A DNA stretch of 64,000 nucleotides from Archangium gephyra. GTDB taxonomy: Bacteria; Myxococcota; Myxococcia; Myxococcales; Myxococcaceae. Of the stretch, positions 17,296 through 25,187 are shown one piece after another. The stretch is taken from NCBI GenBank assembly GCA_003243425.1, contig QFQP01000001.1, forward strand, positions 372,001 through 436,000. The letters run 5' to 3'. The notes below the pieces were generated by a model that did not search any database, had not been told where the DNA came from, and worked only from the letters and a program-made list of their open reading frames with translations. Made by a program: the position numbers and the translations under genes. Numbering within the stretch: the stretch's first letter is position 1; every line of letters starts with the position of its first letter.

Positions 17296-17994
17296 ATGGA
17301 ACAGAAGAAGAAGGCGGTGGTGCTGCTCTCGGGCGGCCTCGACTCCGCGACCTGCCTGGGCTTCGCGCGGCGTGACGGCTTCGAGCCGGTGTGTCTCTCC
17401 ATCGACTACGGCCAGCGTCACATCGTCGAGCTCGAGCGCGCGAAGGCGGTGGCGAAGGCCAACGGCGTCACGGACCACCGCGTGGTGAAGTTGGACCTGC
17501 GCTCCATCGGCGGTTCAGCGCTCACCGCCGACGTCGACGTGCCCAAGCATGACGACGTCAGCGACCTCGGCACCGGCATTCCCGTCACCTACGTGCCTGC
17601 GCGCAACACGGTGTTCCTCGGCCTCGCGCTCGGGCTGGCCGAGGTCGTGGGTAGCACCGACCTCTACATCGGCGTGAACGCGGTCGATTACTCGGGCTAC
17701 CCCGACTGCCGGCCCGAGTTCATTCGCGCCTTCGAGCAGCTCGCGAAGATCGCCACCGCCGCGGGCGTCGCCGGCGCGAACTTCACGGTGCACGCGCCGC
17801 TCTCGGGGCTCACCAAGGCCGACATCATCAGGCAGGGGGTGGCCGCGGGCGTCGACTACTCGTTGACGCATAGCTGCTACGACCCCTCACCGGAGGGGTT
17901 GGCGTGTGGCCATTGTGATTCGTGCCTGTTGCGGAGGAAGGGGTTCGTCGAAGCAGGCGTGCCCGACCCGACGCGCTACGTGAAGACCCCGTGA
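17296..17994 (+). CDS. queC: 7-cyano-7-deazaguanine synthase
   Basis: Converts 7-carboxy-7-deazaguanine to preQ0 with ATP and ammonia, a step to queuosine in tRNA (or deazaguanine DNA). The 232-residue product is normal in length. It has the PP-loop SGGLDS near the start, LSIDYGQRHIVEL, YVPARNTVFL and GVNAVDYSGYPDCRPEF. At the C-terminus is the zinc site CYDPSPEGLACGHCDSC with four Cys. The ATG at 17296 matches the family start. No other queuosine gene is present in the window. Its stop overlaps the next start (TGATG). Confidence 0.96.
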   Translation: MEQKKKAVVLLSGGLDSATCLGFARRDGFEPVCLSIDYGQRHIVELERAKAVAKANGVTDHRVVKLDLRSIGGSALTADVDVPKHDDVSDLGTGIPVTYVPARNTVFLGLALGLAEVVGSTDLYIGVNAVDYSGYPDCRPEFIRAFEQLAKIATAAGVAGANFTVHAPLSGLTKADIIRQGVAAGVDYSLTHSCYDPSPEGLACGHCDSCLLRRKGFVEAGVPDPTRYVKTP

Positions 17995-18599
17995 TGATCT
18001 CCGCTCTCCTGTCGTTGTCGCTCGCCGCCGCGCCCGAGCCGCTGGTCGAAGTGCTGAGCCTCATTCCCGATGCCGTCGTCGACCTGCGTTACGCGACGAG
18101 CGACAACTTCATGAAGAAGCAGGTGTACCCCGACGGCGCGCGGTGCCTGCTGCTCGAGCGCAGCGCGAAGCAGTTGAAGGCCGCCGCCGACGTGCTTCGC
18201 GACAAGGGCTTTCGCGTTCGTCTCTACGATTGCTACCGCCCGCATCACGTTCAGTTCGAGCTGTGGAAGGTGATGCCGGTGCCCGGGTACGTCGCCGAAC
18301 CGAAGAAGGGCAGCAACCACAACCGCGGCGGCGCAGTCGACCTCGGGCTCGTCACGCTCGACGGCAAAGACGTCGAGTTTCCGTCGGCGTACGACTTCTT
18401 CGGCAAGGAGGCGCACCACAAGTTCCAGGGCGGCACGAAGGCCGCGCTCGCCCACCGCGAGCTGCTGCGCACCACGATGGAGGCCGCGGGCTTCAAGAAG
18501 AACCCCATGGAGTGGTGGCACTACGACCTGCCAGACGCTTCGAAGTATCCGCTCCGCGACGAGCCGTTCAACGCGCCGTCTGACGGCGGAACGAAATGA
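17994..18599 (+). CDS. D-alanyl-D-alanine dipeptidase (VanX/DdpX family), probably exported
   Basis: A 201-residue zinc peptidase of the M15D family, which cleaves the dipeptide D-Ala-D-Ala. The zinc-site motif is SNHNRGGAVDLG (His, Asp) and the late EWWHYD supplies the catalytic Glu and third ligand His. An Arg in YDCYRPHHVQ and LIPDAVVDLRYATSDNF match VanX-type proteins. The start MISALLSLSLAAA looks like a short signal peptide, so it probably works in the periplasm on wall turnover rather than in glycopeptide resistance; no vanHA genes are nearby. It overlaps queC (TGATG) and the next gene (ATGA). Confidence 0.9.
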   Translation: MISALLSLSLAAAPEPLVEVLSLIPDAVVDLRYATSDNFMKKQVYPDGARCLLLERSAKQLKAAADVLRDKGFRVRLYDCYRPHHVQFELWKVMPVPGYVAEPKKGSNHNRGGAVDLGLVTLDGKDVEFPSAYDFFGKEAHHKFQGGTKAALAHRELLRTTMEAAGFKKNPMEWWHYDLPDASKYPLRDEPFNAPSDGGTK

Positions 18600-19141
18600 A
18601 ACAGCGCGTGTATTACGCGGTGGCCATCGAATCGACGTTCAAGCACGGGCCGGGCGAACGGTTGAACGACGCTCAGCGCGCGGTGCTGCGAGACGAGTAC
18701 GGCATCAACCCGTTCAACACGATGCCGATCTACCCGGTCGAGGTGATGGAGAAGGCGATGCGCTACCTGCAGCGTGAGCTCTTTCCCTCGACGCCGCTCG
18801 ACGAGTCAGAAGCGTTGCTCGGCGTGCTCTCGTTTCGTGGGTTCGCGCAGACGCTGATCGGCAAGGCCATCATGCAGATGATGCGGCTCATCGGCCCGGA
18901 GCGGACGATGCCGCGCATGTCGAAGAACCTCTCGGCAGGCACGAACTTCATGGAGATCAGCTCGCACAAGCGTGGCGCCGGAGACTTCGAGCTTCACGTG
19001 TCGGACGTCGGCGTTCTGCCGCACTTCTACCGAGGCATGTTCGCGGAAGGCCTCGCGTACACCCGCGCGAAGGACCTGAAGGTCGACGTGGCGTCGCACG
19101 ACGGCAGGGGCGCGACGTACCGCATCACCTGGAGCGCCTGA
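18596..19141 (+). CDS. DUF2378 (TIGR02265) family protein
   Basis: A 181-residue cytoplasmic protein typical of a paralogous family that is expanded in myxobacteria. Family features are LNDAQRAVLRDEYGI, a middle IYPVEVMEKAMRYL, FAQTLIGKAIMQMMRLIGPERTM, then KNLSAGTNFMEI and the final beta hairpin ending TYRITWS. The function of DUF2378 is unknown; the late hairpin resembles ligand-binding sensor folds. It is the last gene of the five-gene run headed by the giant TPR gene, with its ATG inside the preceding stop. Its presence is one of the better lineage markers in the window. Confidence 0.85.
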   Translation: MKQRVYYAVAIESTFKHGPGERLNDAQRAVLRDEYGINPFNTMPIYPVEVMEKAMRYLQRELFPSTPLDESEALLGVLSFRGFAQTLIGKAIMQMMRLIGPERTMPRMSKNLSAGTNFMEISSHKRGAGDFELHVSDVGVLPHFYRGMFAEGLAYTRAKDLKVDVASHDGRGATYRITWSA

Positions 19142-19243
19142 AGAAAGCGCTGGGAAAAGCACCGTGAAATTCGCCGCGATTCGTCACGCGCGTTGACACC
19201 GTGCTCTCAAAACATCGCCGGGCGCATGTTCGATGATCCGCCC

Positions 19244-20782
19244 ATGACCACGCGTATCGCGCCGACCACGACGCCCGCCGTTCCGCCGCCGACGACTCCG
19301 GTGCTGCCGCCGGTCGTTCCCGCGCCGACGAAGGCTCAGGTGAAGCGCGCCGAGACGCAGCTCAAGAAGCTCGGCTTCAACCCCGGCAAGGTCGACGGTG
19401 CGCCCACCAAGGCGTTCACCGCGGCGCTCAAGGAGTTCCAGACCTCCTGGGGGCTCACCGCCAACGGTCAGCTCGACGCGAAGACCACCGCGAAGCTCCA
19501 GTACACGTACGACCGTCGCAAGCGGCACGGCAAAGACCTCTTCGTCTCCGTCGGTGAGAAGTCGAAGGACATCAAGGTGCTCGAGCAGCGCCTGGCGAAG
19601 CTTGGCTACAAGGTCGGCAAGGCCGACGGCATCTATTCGAAGAGCACCGCCGAAGCGGTGAAGGCCTTCCGCGCTGATCAGAAAGAACTGCCCGACGGTC
19701 AGGGGTGGCTCTCGAAGACCGCGCGCGCCTCGCTGCGTCGTGAAGTGGGCGCGTTGTCGCACCCTCCCGAGCGTCGTCGCGTGGCGCCGTCGACCGCGCA
19801 GACGCGGGCCGACCGAGCGACCGCGAAGGCCGCGCAGACCCCGTTCGGTGAAGGCACGAAGGGCGCGCACGTGGCCAACGTGCAGAAGCACCTGGTGGCC
19901 GCGGGCTTCAGCCCCAGGCGCAGCAGCGGCGTGTTCGACGAGCGCACCGCCGGCGCGTTGAAGGCGTTCCAGAGCAGGTCGGGCCTCAAGGCCACGGGCA
20001 TCGTCGACGCCAGGACGTGGAGGGCGCTGCAGAAGAGCTTCATTCTCAGCAAGACGGCGCCGCAGAAGCTCTACGAGCGCAGCGGCGCGGTGAAGAACAG
20101 CGAGAAGCTGCTCAAGCAGCTCGGCTTCAACCCCGGCAAGGTCGACGGGCTCTTCGACAAGTCGACGCTCAAGGCGGTGCGCGCGTTCGAGCGCAGCCAG
20201 GGCATGAAGGTCGACGGCGTCGTGGGCGCCAACCAGGTCGAGAAGATGAAGGCGCTCACCAGGGGCGTCACGCTTGGCCAGCTGCGTTCGATCATGCCGA
20301 CGCTGCCGCTCTCGAAGGCGAAGGCGTACCTGCCGTTGCTCAACCGCGCGATGGCGGAGGCGAAGATCAACACCAAACCGCGCAAGGCGATGTTCCTCGC
20401 GCAGCTCGCGCACGAGAGCGTGTCGCTGCGCTACTTCGAGGAGATCGCATCGGGCGCGGCGTACGAAGGCCGTCGCGACCTCGGCAACATCCACCCGGGT
20501 GATGGCGTTCGTTACAAGGGCCGCGGGCCGATTCAGCTCACGGGCCGTTCGAACTACCGCGCTGCAGGCCGTGCGCTGGGGCTGCCGCTCGAGGCGAACC
20601 CGAAGATGGCGGCTCGGCCGAGCGTCGGCTTCCGCACCGCGGCGTGGTTCTGGAATTCGCGCGGGCTCAACCGCTACGCGGATCAGGGCAACTTCCTCGA
20701 GGTCACGCGCCGCATCAACGGCGGGTACAACGGGCTGGCGGATCGTCAGGCGTATTACCGTCGCGCGCTCAAGGTCCTGTAA
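19244..20782 (+). CDS. peptidoglycan-binding protein with C-terminal GH19 (chitinase/lysozyme-like) domain
   Basis: About 512 residues. A Thr/Pro-rich head is followed by four PG_binding_1 repeats (for example LKKLGFNPGKVDG, LAKLGYKVGKADGIY, HLVAAGFSPRRSSGVF, LKQLGFNPGKVDGLF) at roughly residues 28-85, 100-165, 200-260 and 280-335. The C-terminal 180 residues are a GH19 domain with FLAQLAHES (catalytic Glu), RYKGRGPIQLTGRSNYR and INGGYNGLADR. It should cut the glycan of peptidoglycan or chitin. No signal peptide is visible, so export by another route or release by lysis is implied. ATG 19244 is chosen; an in-frame ATG at 19226 is possible. Confidence 0.88.
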   Translation: MTTRIAPTTTPAVPPPTTPVLPPVVPAPTKAQVKRAETQLKKLGFNPGKVDGAPTKAFTAALKEFQTSWGLTANGQLDAKTTAKLQYTYDRRKRHGKDLFVSVGEKSKDIKVLEQRLAKLGYKVGKADGIYSKSTAEAVKAFRADQKELPDGQGWLSKTARASLRREVGALSHPPERRRVAPSTAQTRADRATAKAAQTPFGEGTKGAHVANVQKHLVAAGFSPRRSSGVFDERTAGALKAFQSRSGLKATGIVDARTWRALQKSFILSKTAPQKLYERSGAVKNSEKLLKQLGFNPGKVDGLFDKSTLKAVRAFERSQGMKVDGVVGANQVEKMKALTRGVTLGQLRSIMPTLPLSKAKAYLPLLNRAMAEAKINTKPRKAMFLAQLAHESVSLRYFEEIASGAAYEGRRDLGNIHPGDGVRYKGRGPIQLTGRSNYRAAGRALGLPLEANPKMAARPSVGFRTAAWFWNSRGLNRYADQGNFLEVTRRINGGYNGLADRQAYYRRALKVL

Positions 20783-20864
20783 CCCACGGACCGTTCGCCT
20801 CACGCTTCCGACCGTTCGGTGCCACGTCGCGCACTGAGCGGTCGAGCCGTTTCACGCTGCAGTC

Positions 20865-22025
20865 ATGAAACGACTGCGGCGCGCCGGTTTCTTCTTCTTC
20901 GTGGTCTCGGCACTCACCGTGCTTCGCGTGGAGGCCTGCGCGTCTCGCGACGACGCGGAGTCGCGCTACGCCTACGTCGCCGAACGAATCCAACGTCACC
21001 AGTTGCCCGGGCTGGCACCGGGTCACCCGTTCGATGGCGAGTGGACGCTCATCGCCATCTCCGAAGCGGTCGCGTCGTCGGTGCAGCTGGCGGTGCGTCA
21101 CCCCGAGCGTCGCGAGACCTACGCGCGCAACGCGAGTGACTGGGCGCGCCTGCTCGCCTCGCCGGAAGTGCGTGCCTACGACACGAAGCAGTGGGGCAGT
21201 GACCCACTCACCACGCTGGGCACGCTGGACGCGCACGTGGGCTACCTCGGCCATGTCGCGCTGGCGATGGACGCCGGCTGTCTGCTCGGAGGCGAACGTG
21301 ACGAGCCGTTGCACGACGAAATCGTGAACGCGCTGGCGCGCCGCTTCTCGGAATCAGAGCGGGGTCTGCTCGAGACGTACCCCGCCGAGACGTACCTGCC
21401 GCACAACTTGGTCGCGATGGCGGGCATCGCTCAATACGACGCGTGCGTGGGTTCGTCTCGGCATCGGCAGCTCATCGACGCGTGGCTCGCGAAGGTAAAG
21501 AAGCACTGGTTGGACGATGGCGTGCTGGTGTTCGCACCCGGTCAGCCGGCGCGCGGCAGTGGGGCGGCGTGGAACTCGTTCTATCTGCCGTTGATCGACG
21601 AAGCGTTCGCGGCAGATCAATCGGAGCGCATGTGGACGAAGTTCGGTGACACCGCGGTCGGTGGCTGGCTCGGTGAGCTTCGTGAATGGCCGGTCGGTGT
21701 CGATCGCGAAGGCGACGTCGACTCGGGGCCGCTGGTGTTCGGAATCTCACCGTCGGCGACGGGCTACGCGCTGGGCGACGCGGTGCTGCGCGGTCGACCC
21801 ATCGCCGGCAGCATCATTCGCAACGCAGAACTCACCGGCGTGACGTTGGGAGATCGCTATGTGCTCTCGCCGTTCGTCGGTGACGCCATCACACTCGCTT
21901 CGCGAACGGCGACGAGGTGGCCGACGAAGCCGATGCATGTTGATAAAGTCAGTAATACTTTATTGGTGCCATCAGGGCTGCATGCACGACCTCGAACAGC
22001 TGTTGCTCGCACTTCGTCGCGGTGA
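20865..22025 (+). CDS. exported alpha-helical protein, possibly alpha/alpha-barrel enzyme
   Basis: A 386-residue protein with an N-terminal signal-like segment (MKRLRRAGFFFFVVSALTVL). The body is helical and has repeated aromatic/Gly turns: YDTKQWGSDPL, GYLGHVALAMDAGCLLGG, YPAETYLPHNLVAMAGIAQYD and GSGAAWNSFYLPL. This pattern resembles alpha/alpha-barrel enzymes such as linalool dehydratase-like or six-hairpin glycosidase-like proteins, but I cannot name the family with confidence. The 3' end runs 44 bases into the NADAR gene and includes an AT-rich inverted repeat. The last 25 residues may therefore not be conserved. Confidence 0.65.
   Translation: MKRLRRAGFFFFVVSALTVLRVEACASRDDAESRYAYVAERIQRHQLPGLAPGHPFDGEWTLIAISEAVASSVQLAVRHPERRETYARNASDWARLLASPEVRAYDTKQWGSDPLTTLGTLDAHVGYLGHVALAMDAGCLLGGERDEPLHDEIVNALARRFSESERGLLETYPAETYLPHNLVAMAGIAQYDACVGSSRHRQLIDAWLAKVKKHWLDDGVLVFAPGQPARGSGAAWNSFYLPLIDEAFAADQSERMWTKFGDTAVGGWLGELREWPVGVDREGDVDSGPLVFGISPSATGYALGDAVLRGRPIAGSIIRNAELTGVTLGDRYVLSPFVGDAITLASRTATRWPTKPMHVDKVSNTLLVPSGLHARPRTAVARTSSR
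21943..21963. promoter_or_regulatory. AT-rich inverted repeat before the NADAR gene
   Basis: ATAAAGT and ACTTTAT flank a 7-base spacer; all 14 arm positions pair. It sits 18 bases before the NADAR start in a short AT-rich island that contrasts with the GC-rich surroundings. The position suits an operator. No known regulator site is claimed. Confidence 0.4.
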
Positions 22026-22530
22026 ATCGTTCACCTTCCTTCCGTTCTACGGCCACACGCCGCGTGAAGACGGCCGCTTGTCTGACGCCTGCTTCTCGCA
22101 GTGGTGGCGGTGTGAATTCGAAGTCGACGGTGTCCGATACACGTCGGCGGAGCAGTTCATGATGGCCGAGAAGGCGCGGCTGTTCGGTGATCAGCACACC
22201 CTCGCGAAGATTCTGCAGACGCACGAACCCGGGGCAGTGAAGAAGCTGGGCCGTGAAGTGCGCAACTACGACGACGCGAAGTGGGGCGCGGCGCGGCTCG
22301 AGTCGGTCACGCGCGGGTCCTTCGCGAAGTTCTCTTCGTCATCGGCGCTGCGCGAGTTTCTGCTCTCGACGGGTGACGCGATTCTCGTGGAGGCGGCGCC
22401 GCGAGATCGGATCTGGGGCGTCGGGCTCGGTCGGAACAATCCGCTCATTCACGACCCGACGAGGTGGCGCGGGCAGAACCTGCTGGGCTTCGCGCTCGTC
22501 AGGGCGCGCTCGATGGTGCGGGCTTCTTGA
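21982..22530 (+). CDS. NADAR (YbiA-like) family protein
   Basis: A 182-residue protein matching the NADAR domain over its length: FTFLPFYGHTP, FSQWWRCEFEVDG, YTSAEQFMMAEKARLFGD, RNYDDAKWGAAR and the late RIWGVGLGRNNPLI. NADAR proteins act on N-glycosidic bonds of ADP-ribose- or riboflavin-related molecules; some remove ADP-ribose from guanine in nucleic acid. No DarT-like partner is seen nearby. ATG 21982 fits the domain start, while an ATG at 21937 would add 15 residues. The gene begins inside the end of the preceding one and its 3' end overlaps the convergent membrane-protein gene by 32 bases. Confidence 0.88.
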   Translation: MHDLEQLLLALRRGESFTFLPFYGHTPREDGRLSDACFSQWWRCEFEVDGVRYTSAEQFMMAEKARLFGDQHTLAKILQTHEPGAVKKLGREVRNYDDAKWGAARLESVTRGSFAKFSSSSALREFLLSTGDAILVEAAPRDRIWGVGLGRNNPLIHDPTRWRGQNLLGFALVRARSMVRAS

Positions 22531-22813
22531 GCGCCACGACTTCGCGGTGAATGAGGTACGCGAACAGCACGGGGCTGCCGATGAAGGGCGTGAACAGCGC
22601 GTAGGGCAGCCATGGCAGGCCACGCTTCTTTCCGTCGCTGTGAATCCACGCGACGGCGAACAGCAACGCGATTCCGAGGTCGACGAACAGCTGCGCCCCC
22701 CACGCTTCCCGCGCGGCGAGCTCCAGGAACCCGAAGACCCCGTGGGCGAGCATGATGCGGATGGTCCAGGCGCTGAACGCGATGAAGCCGACGATGCCGA
22801 TGGCGAGTTTCAT
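22499..22813 (-). CDS. small membrane protein, paralogue of the next gene
   Basis: A 104-residue protein with about three hydrophobic helices: an N-terminal IGIVGFIAFSAWTI, a middle FVDLGIALLFAVAWI, and a late segment ending SPVLFAYLIHREVV. It shares the order A-H-G-x-x-G-F-L-x-L-A-A-R-E, D-L-x-x-A-L-L, W-x-x-S-D-x-K-x-R-G-L-P-W with the neighbour at 22906-23202, so the two are tandem duplicates. The family name is not certain (DUF2834-like at best). A 92-base AT-containing gap separates the two genes and could hold its own promoter. Confidence 0.7.
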   Translation of the reverse strand: MKLAIGIVGFIAFSAWTIRIMLAHGVFGFLELAAREAWGAQLFVDLGIALLFAVAWIHSDGKKRGLPWLPYALFTPFIGSPVLFAYLIHREVVALKKPAPSSAP

Positions 22814-22905
22814 GGTTGGGGTCCCGGTGTGTGACTGTCGTCCCTTGTCGCACTGAACATCTGTCCATTCATTTATATTGGGCGCAGTCGGCGGGCGCGC
22901 GCTGC

Positions 22906-23202
22906 TCAAGGCTTCTTCCTCGCCACGAGCTCGCGATGAACGATGTACGCGAGCACCGGCGGGCTCCCCAGAATCGGCGCGAGCGCGACGTACGGAATCC
23001 ACGGCAGCCCACGTCGCTTCGCGTCGCTCCGCACCCAGGCAGTCGCCACCAACAGCGCCAGCACCAGGTCGATCAACATCTGCATCGCCCATGGTTCGCG
23101 CGCGGCCAGCGACAGAAAGCCCGTGGGGCCGTGGGCGACGGCGACGGTGATGGACCAACCGGTGAACACCACGAATACGAGCACGGCGATGACGAGTCTC
23201 AT
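22906..23202 (-). CDS. small membrane protein, tandem paralogue
   Basis: A 98-residue protein with three predicted membrane helices and the same conserved core as the adjacent 104-residue protein (HGPTGFLSLAAREPW, WVRSDAKRRGLPWIPY, LAYIVHREL). It begins 84 bases from the divergent XRE-type regulator, with a perfect palindrome between them, so it is the obvious candidate target of that regulator. Function unknown; it may carry a small metabolite or act in membrane stress. Confidence 0.7.
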   Translation of the reverse strand: MRLVIAVLVFVVFTGWSITVAVAHGPTGFLSLAAREPWAMQMLIDLVLALLVATAWVRSDAKRRGLPWIPYVALAPILGSPPVLAYIVHRELVARKKP

Positions 23203-23234
23203 GCGCACACCATGCGGAGTCGGGTTCATGAACG

Positions 23235-23255
23235 CCATGACCTCCGAGGTCATGG
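23235..23255. promoter_or_regulatory. perfect palindrome, candidate operator
   Basis: CCATGACCTC and GAGGTCATGG flank one central base, a 21-base exact dyad. It lies in the 84-base gap between the divergent small membrane protein and the XRE-type regulator, 31 bases before the regulator's GTG. This is the classic place for a self-regulated operator. Binding by that regulator is inferred. Confidence 0.6.
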
Positions 23256-23286
23256 AGCGCTGACCTCGCGCCGGTACAGTCACCGC

Positions 23287-24042
23287 GTGTTCGGACCGAG
23301 TCTGAAGCAGTGGGGCGTCGCGCGGCGGCTCACGCAGGAGCAGCTCGCGCACGACGCGGAGATCTCGACGCGACACCTCAGCTGTCTGGAGACCGGCAAG
23401 GCGAAGCCGAGCCGCGAGATGGTGTTGGTGCTCGCGAGCGCGTTGGAGCTCGAGCTGCGTGAGCGAAATTCACTGCTCGGTCACGCCGGCTTCGCGGCGG
23501 TGTACGCGAGTGAAGGGCTCGACAGCGCGCGGATGGCCGCAGTGCGACGCGCCATCGACCTCGTGCTCGCGCAGCAGGAGCCCTGGGGCGCCGTGGTGGT
23601 CGACCGCGCGTGGAACGTCTTGAAGATGAATGACGGAGCGCGCGTGTTGAGCCGCTTCTCGAAGACCCCGAAGGCGATGGCGAAAGCGGTGCGCGCGGTG
23701 CTTCACCCAGACGGTCTGAAGACAGCGCTCGTGAACTGGGGCGAGGTCGCCGCGTTCACGCTGCAGCGACTGGAGCGCGAATGTACGCGGCATCCGCACG
23801 ACGAAGCGCGCGCTGCGTTGCTGCGCGAAGTGAAGAAGTACCCCGGGGTGGCGAAGCTCGAGCTCGCGGCGCGTGATGAAGCGCCCGCGAGCGTTCTTCA
23901 TCTGCGCCGGGGTGACGACGAGGTGCGGCTGTTCACCTTGCTCACCACCATCGGCACGCCGCTTGACGTGACCGCAGAAGAGCTCACCATCGAGAGCTAC
24001 TTTCCGGCCGATGCAGCGTCGGAGCGATGGTTGCGACGCTGA
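23287..24042 (+). CDS. XRE-family regulator with MmyB-like ligand domain
   Basis: A 251-residue transcription factor. Residues about 5-62 are an XRE helix-turn-helix (RLTQEQLAHDAEISTRHLSCLETGKAKPSRE, split by the recognition helix). Residues about 85-250 match the MmyB-like ligand-binding region: PWGAVVVDRAWNVLKMNDGA, then VNWGEVAAFTLQRL and FTLLTTIGTPLDVTAEELTIESYFPAD. Members often control adjacent oxidoreductase or small membrane genes. The start is a GTG consistent with the HTH boundary. It is divergent from a small membrane protein gene, with a perfect dyad between the two starts. Confidence 0.88.
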   Translation: MFGPSLKQWGVARRLTQEQLAHDAEISTRHLSCLETGKAKPSREMVLVLASALELELRERNSLLGHAGFAAVYASEGLDSARMAAVRRAIDLVLAQQEPWGAVVVDRAWNVLKMNDGARVLSRFSKTPKAMAKAVRAVLHPDGLKTALVNWGEVAAFTLQRLERECTRHPHDEARAALLREVKKYPGVAKLELAARDEAPASVLHLRRGDDEVRLFTLLTTIGTPLDVTAEELTIESYFPADAASERWLRR

Positions 24043-24045
24043 CCC

Positions 24046-25149
24046 TCAGCGCTTGAGCGCGCGCTCGATGGCGCCAATCGTCGCGCTCACGTCGTTCTTC
24101 GACACCGCGCCCATGTGCCCCACGCGGAAGTACTTCGTCTTCAACGCGGGGTGCAGGTCACCGGCGACCGTCACGCCTTCTGCGCCGATGTCCTTCACCA
24201 GCGCCGCGTCGACCCCGTCGGGGTAGTAGATGGCCGACAGCGTGTTGGCCGCGAGCGCGTCGCTCTTGGCCAGCAGCTCGAGGCCCAGCCTCTTCCACGC
24301 CGAGCGCATGGTCTTCGCCACCGCCTGATGCCGCGCCACGCGCGCCGGCATGGTCTCTGCCACCAGCTGCTGCAGGCTCACGTCGAGCGCCATGATGAGA
24401 TTCACCGCGGGCGTCGCGTAGTACGCGGGCTTCTCGGCTTCGTAGGCCTCGTGAATCGGCAGCCACTCCGCGAAGTCGAGGTACATCGTCGCCACCGGCT
24501 TCGAGCGCGCGCGCCAGGCCGCCATCGCGCGCGGGCCCGCCAGCAGCACCGCGAGGCCCGGAGGGCACCCCAGCGCCTTCTGCGACGCGGTGAAGGCCAC
24601 GTCGACGCCCCACGCCTCCATCTCGAGCGCTTCACCACCGACGCTGCAAACGCCATCGACGATGACGAGCACGTCGTGCTTCCGCGCCGCCGCTGCGTAC
24701 GCCTGCACCGGCGCCAGCACCGCCGTCGACGTGTCGACGTGCGTGACGGTCATCGCCTTGAAGCCGCCGTTCGCGAGCGCCGCTTCGACCTCTTCGAGCT
24801 TCGGCGCGTCGCCGGGCTCCGCCTTCACCTGCGTCACCTCGGCGCCGTGCCGCGCGAGCATCGCGGCGATGCGATCCGAGAAATAGCCGGTGTTCACCAC
24901 CAGCGCCTTGTCGCCCGGCTGAATGAGGTTCGCGACCGACATCTCCATGCCGAGCGTGCCGCTGCCGGCGATGATGAACGGTTGCGCCGACGGCGCCGCG
25001 AACACCGTGCGCAGGTTCTTGATGGCGCGGGCGAAGGCCTTCATGAACACCGGGTCGAGGTGGCTGCGCGTCTTCTCTCCGAGGGCGCGCAACACGGCGG
25101 GCTCGAACTCAATCGGCCCGGGAATCATCAACAGGTTCCGTTCGCTCAT
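24046..25149 (-). CDS. class V aminotransferase (alanine-glyoxylate / serine-pyruvate type)
   Basis: A 367-residue PLP enzyme. The start MSERNLLMIPGPIEFEPAV is characteristic. The PLP lysine lies in FTASQKALGCPPGLA, the cofactor Asp in VIVDGVCSVGG, and the substrate Arg near KYFRVGHMG. The family transfers amino groups between alanine or serine and glyoxylate or pyruvate, and some members serve in phosphonate metabolism. No phosphonate genes are near, so the glyoxylate or serine role is more likely. The gene converges on the XRE-type regulator with a three-base gap. Confidence 0.9.
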   Translation of the reverse strand: MSERNLLMIPGPIEFEPAVLRALGEKTRSHLDPVFMKAFARAIKNLRTVFAAPSAQPFIIAGSGTLGMEMSVANLIQPGDKALVVNTGYFSDRIAAMLARHGAEVTQVKAEPGDAPKLEEVEAALANGGFKAMTVTHVDTSTAVLAPVQAYAAAARKHDVLVIVDGVCSVGGEALEMEAWGVDVAFTASQKALGCPPGLAVLLAGPRAMAAWRARSKPVATMYLDFAEWLPIHEAYEAEKPAYYATPAVNLIMALDVSLQQLVAETMPARVARHQAVAKTMRSAWKRLGLELLAKSDALAANTLSAIYYPDGVDAALVKDIGAEGVTVAGDLHPALKTKYFRVGHMGAVSKNDVSATIGAIERALKR

Positions 25150-25187
25150 GCTGCGCGCTCTACCACGCGTGCTAGGTGAGGAAGGCG

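Noticed and set aside
17994..18599. Glycopeptide-resistance vanX
   Set aside because: Catalytic motifs fit, but no vanH, vanA or vanRS genes are nearby and a signal peptide is likely, so a wall-turnover role is preferred.
22816..23286. 157-codon extension ahead of the XRE-type regulator
   Set aside because: The extension lies opposite the two small membrane protein genes and has no HTH-family similarity. GTG 23287 fits the domain start.
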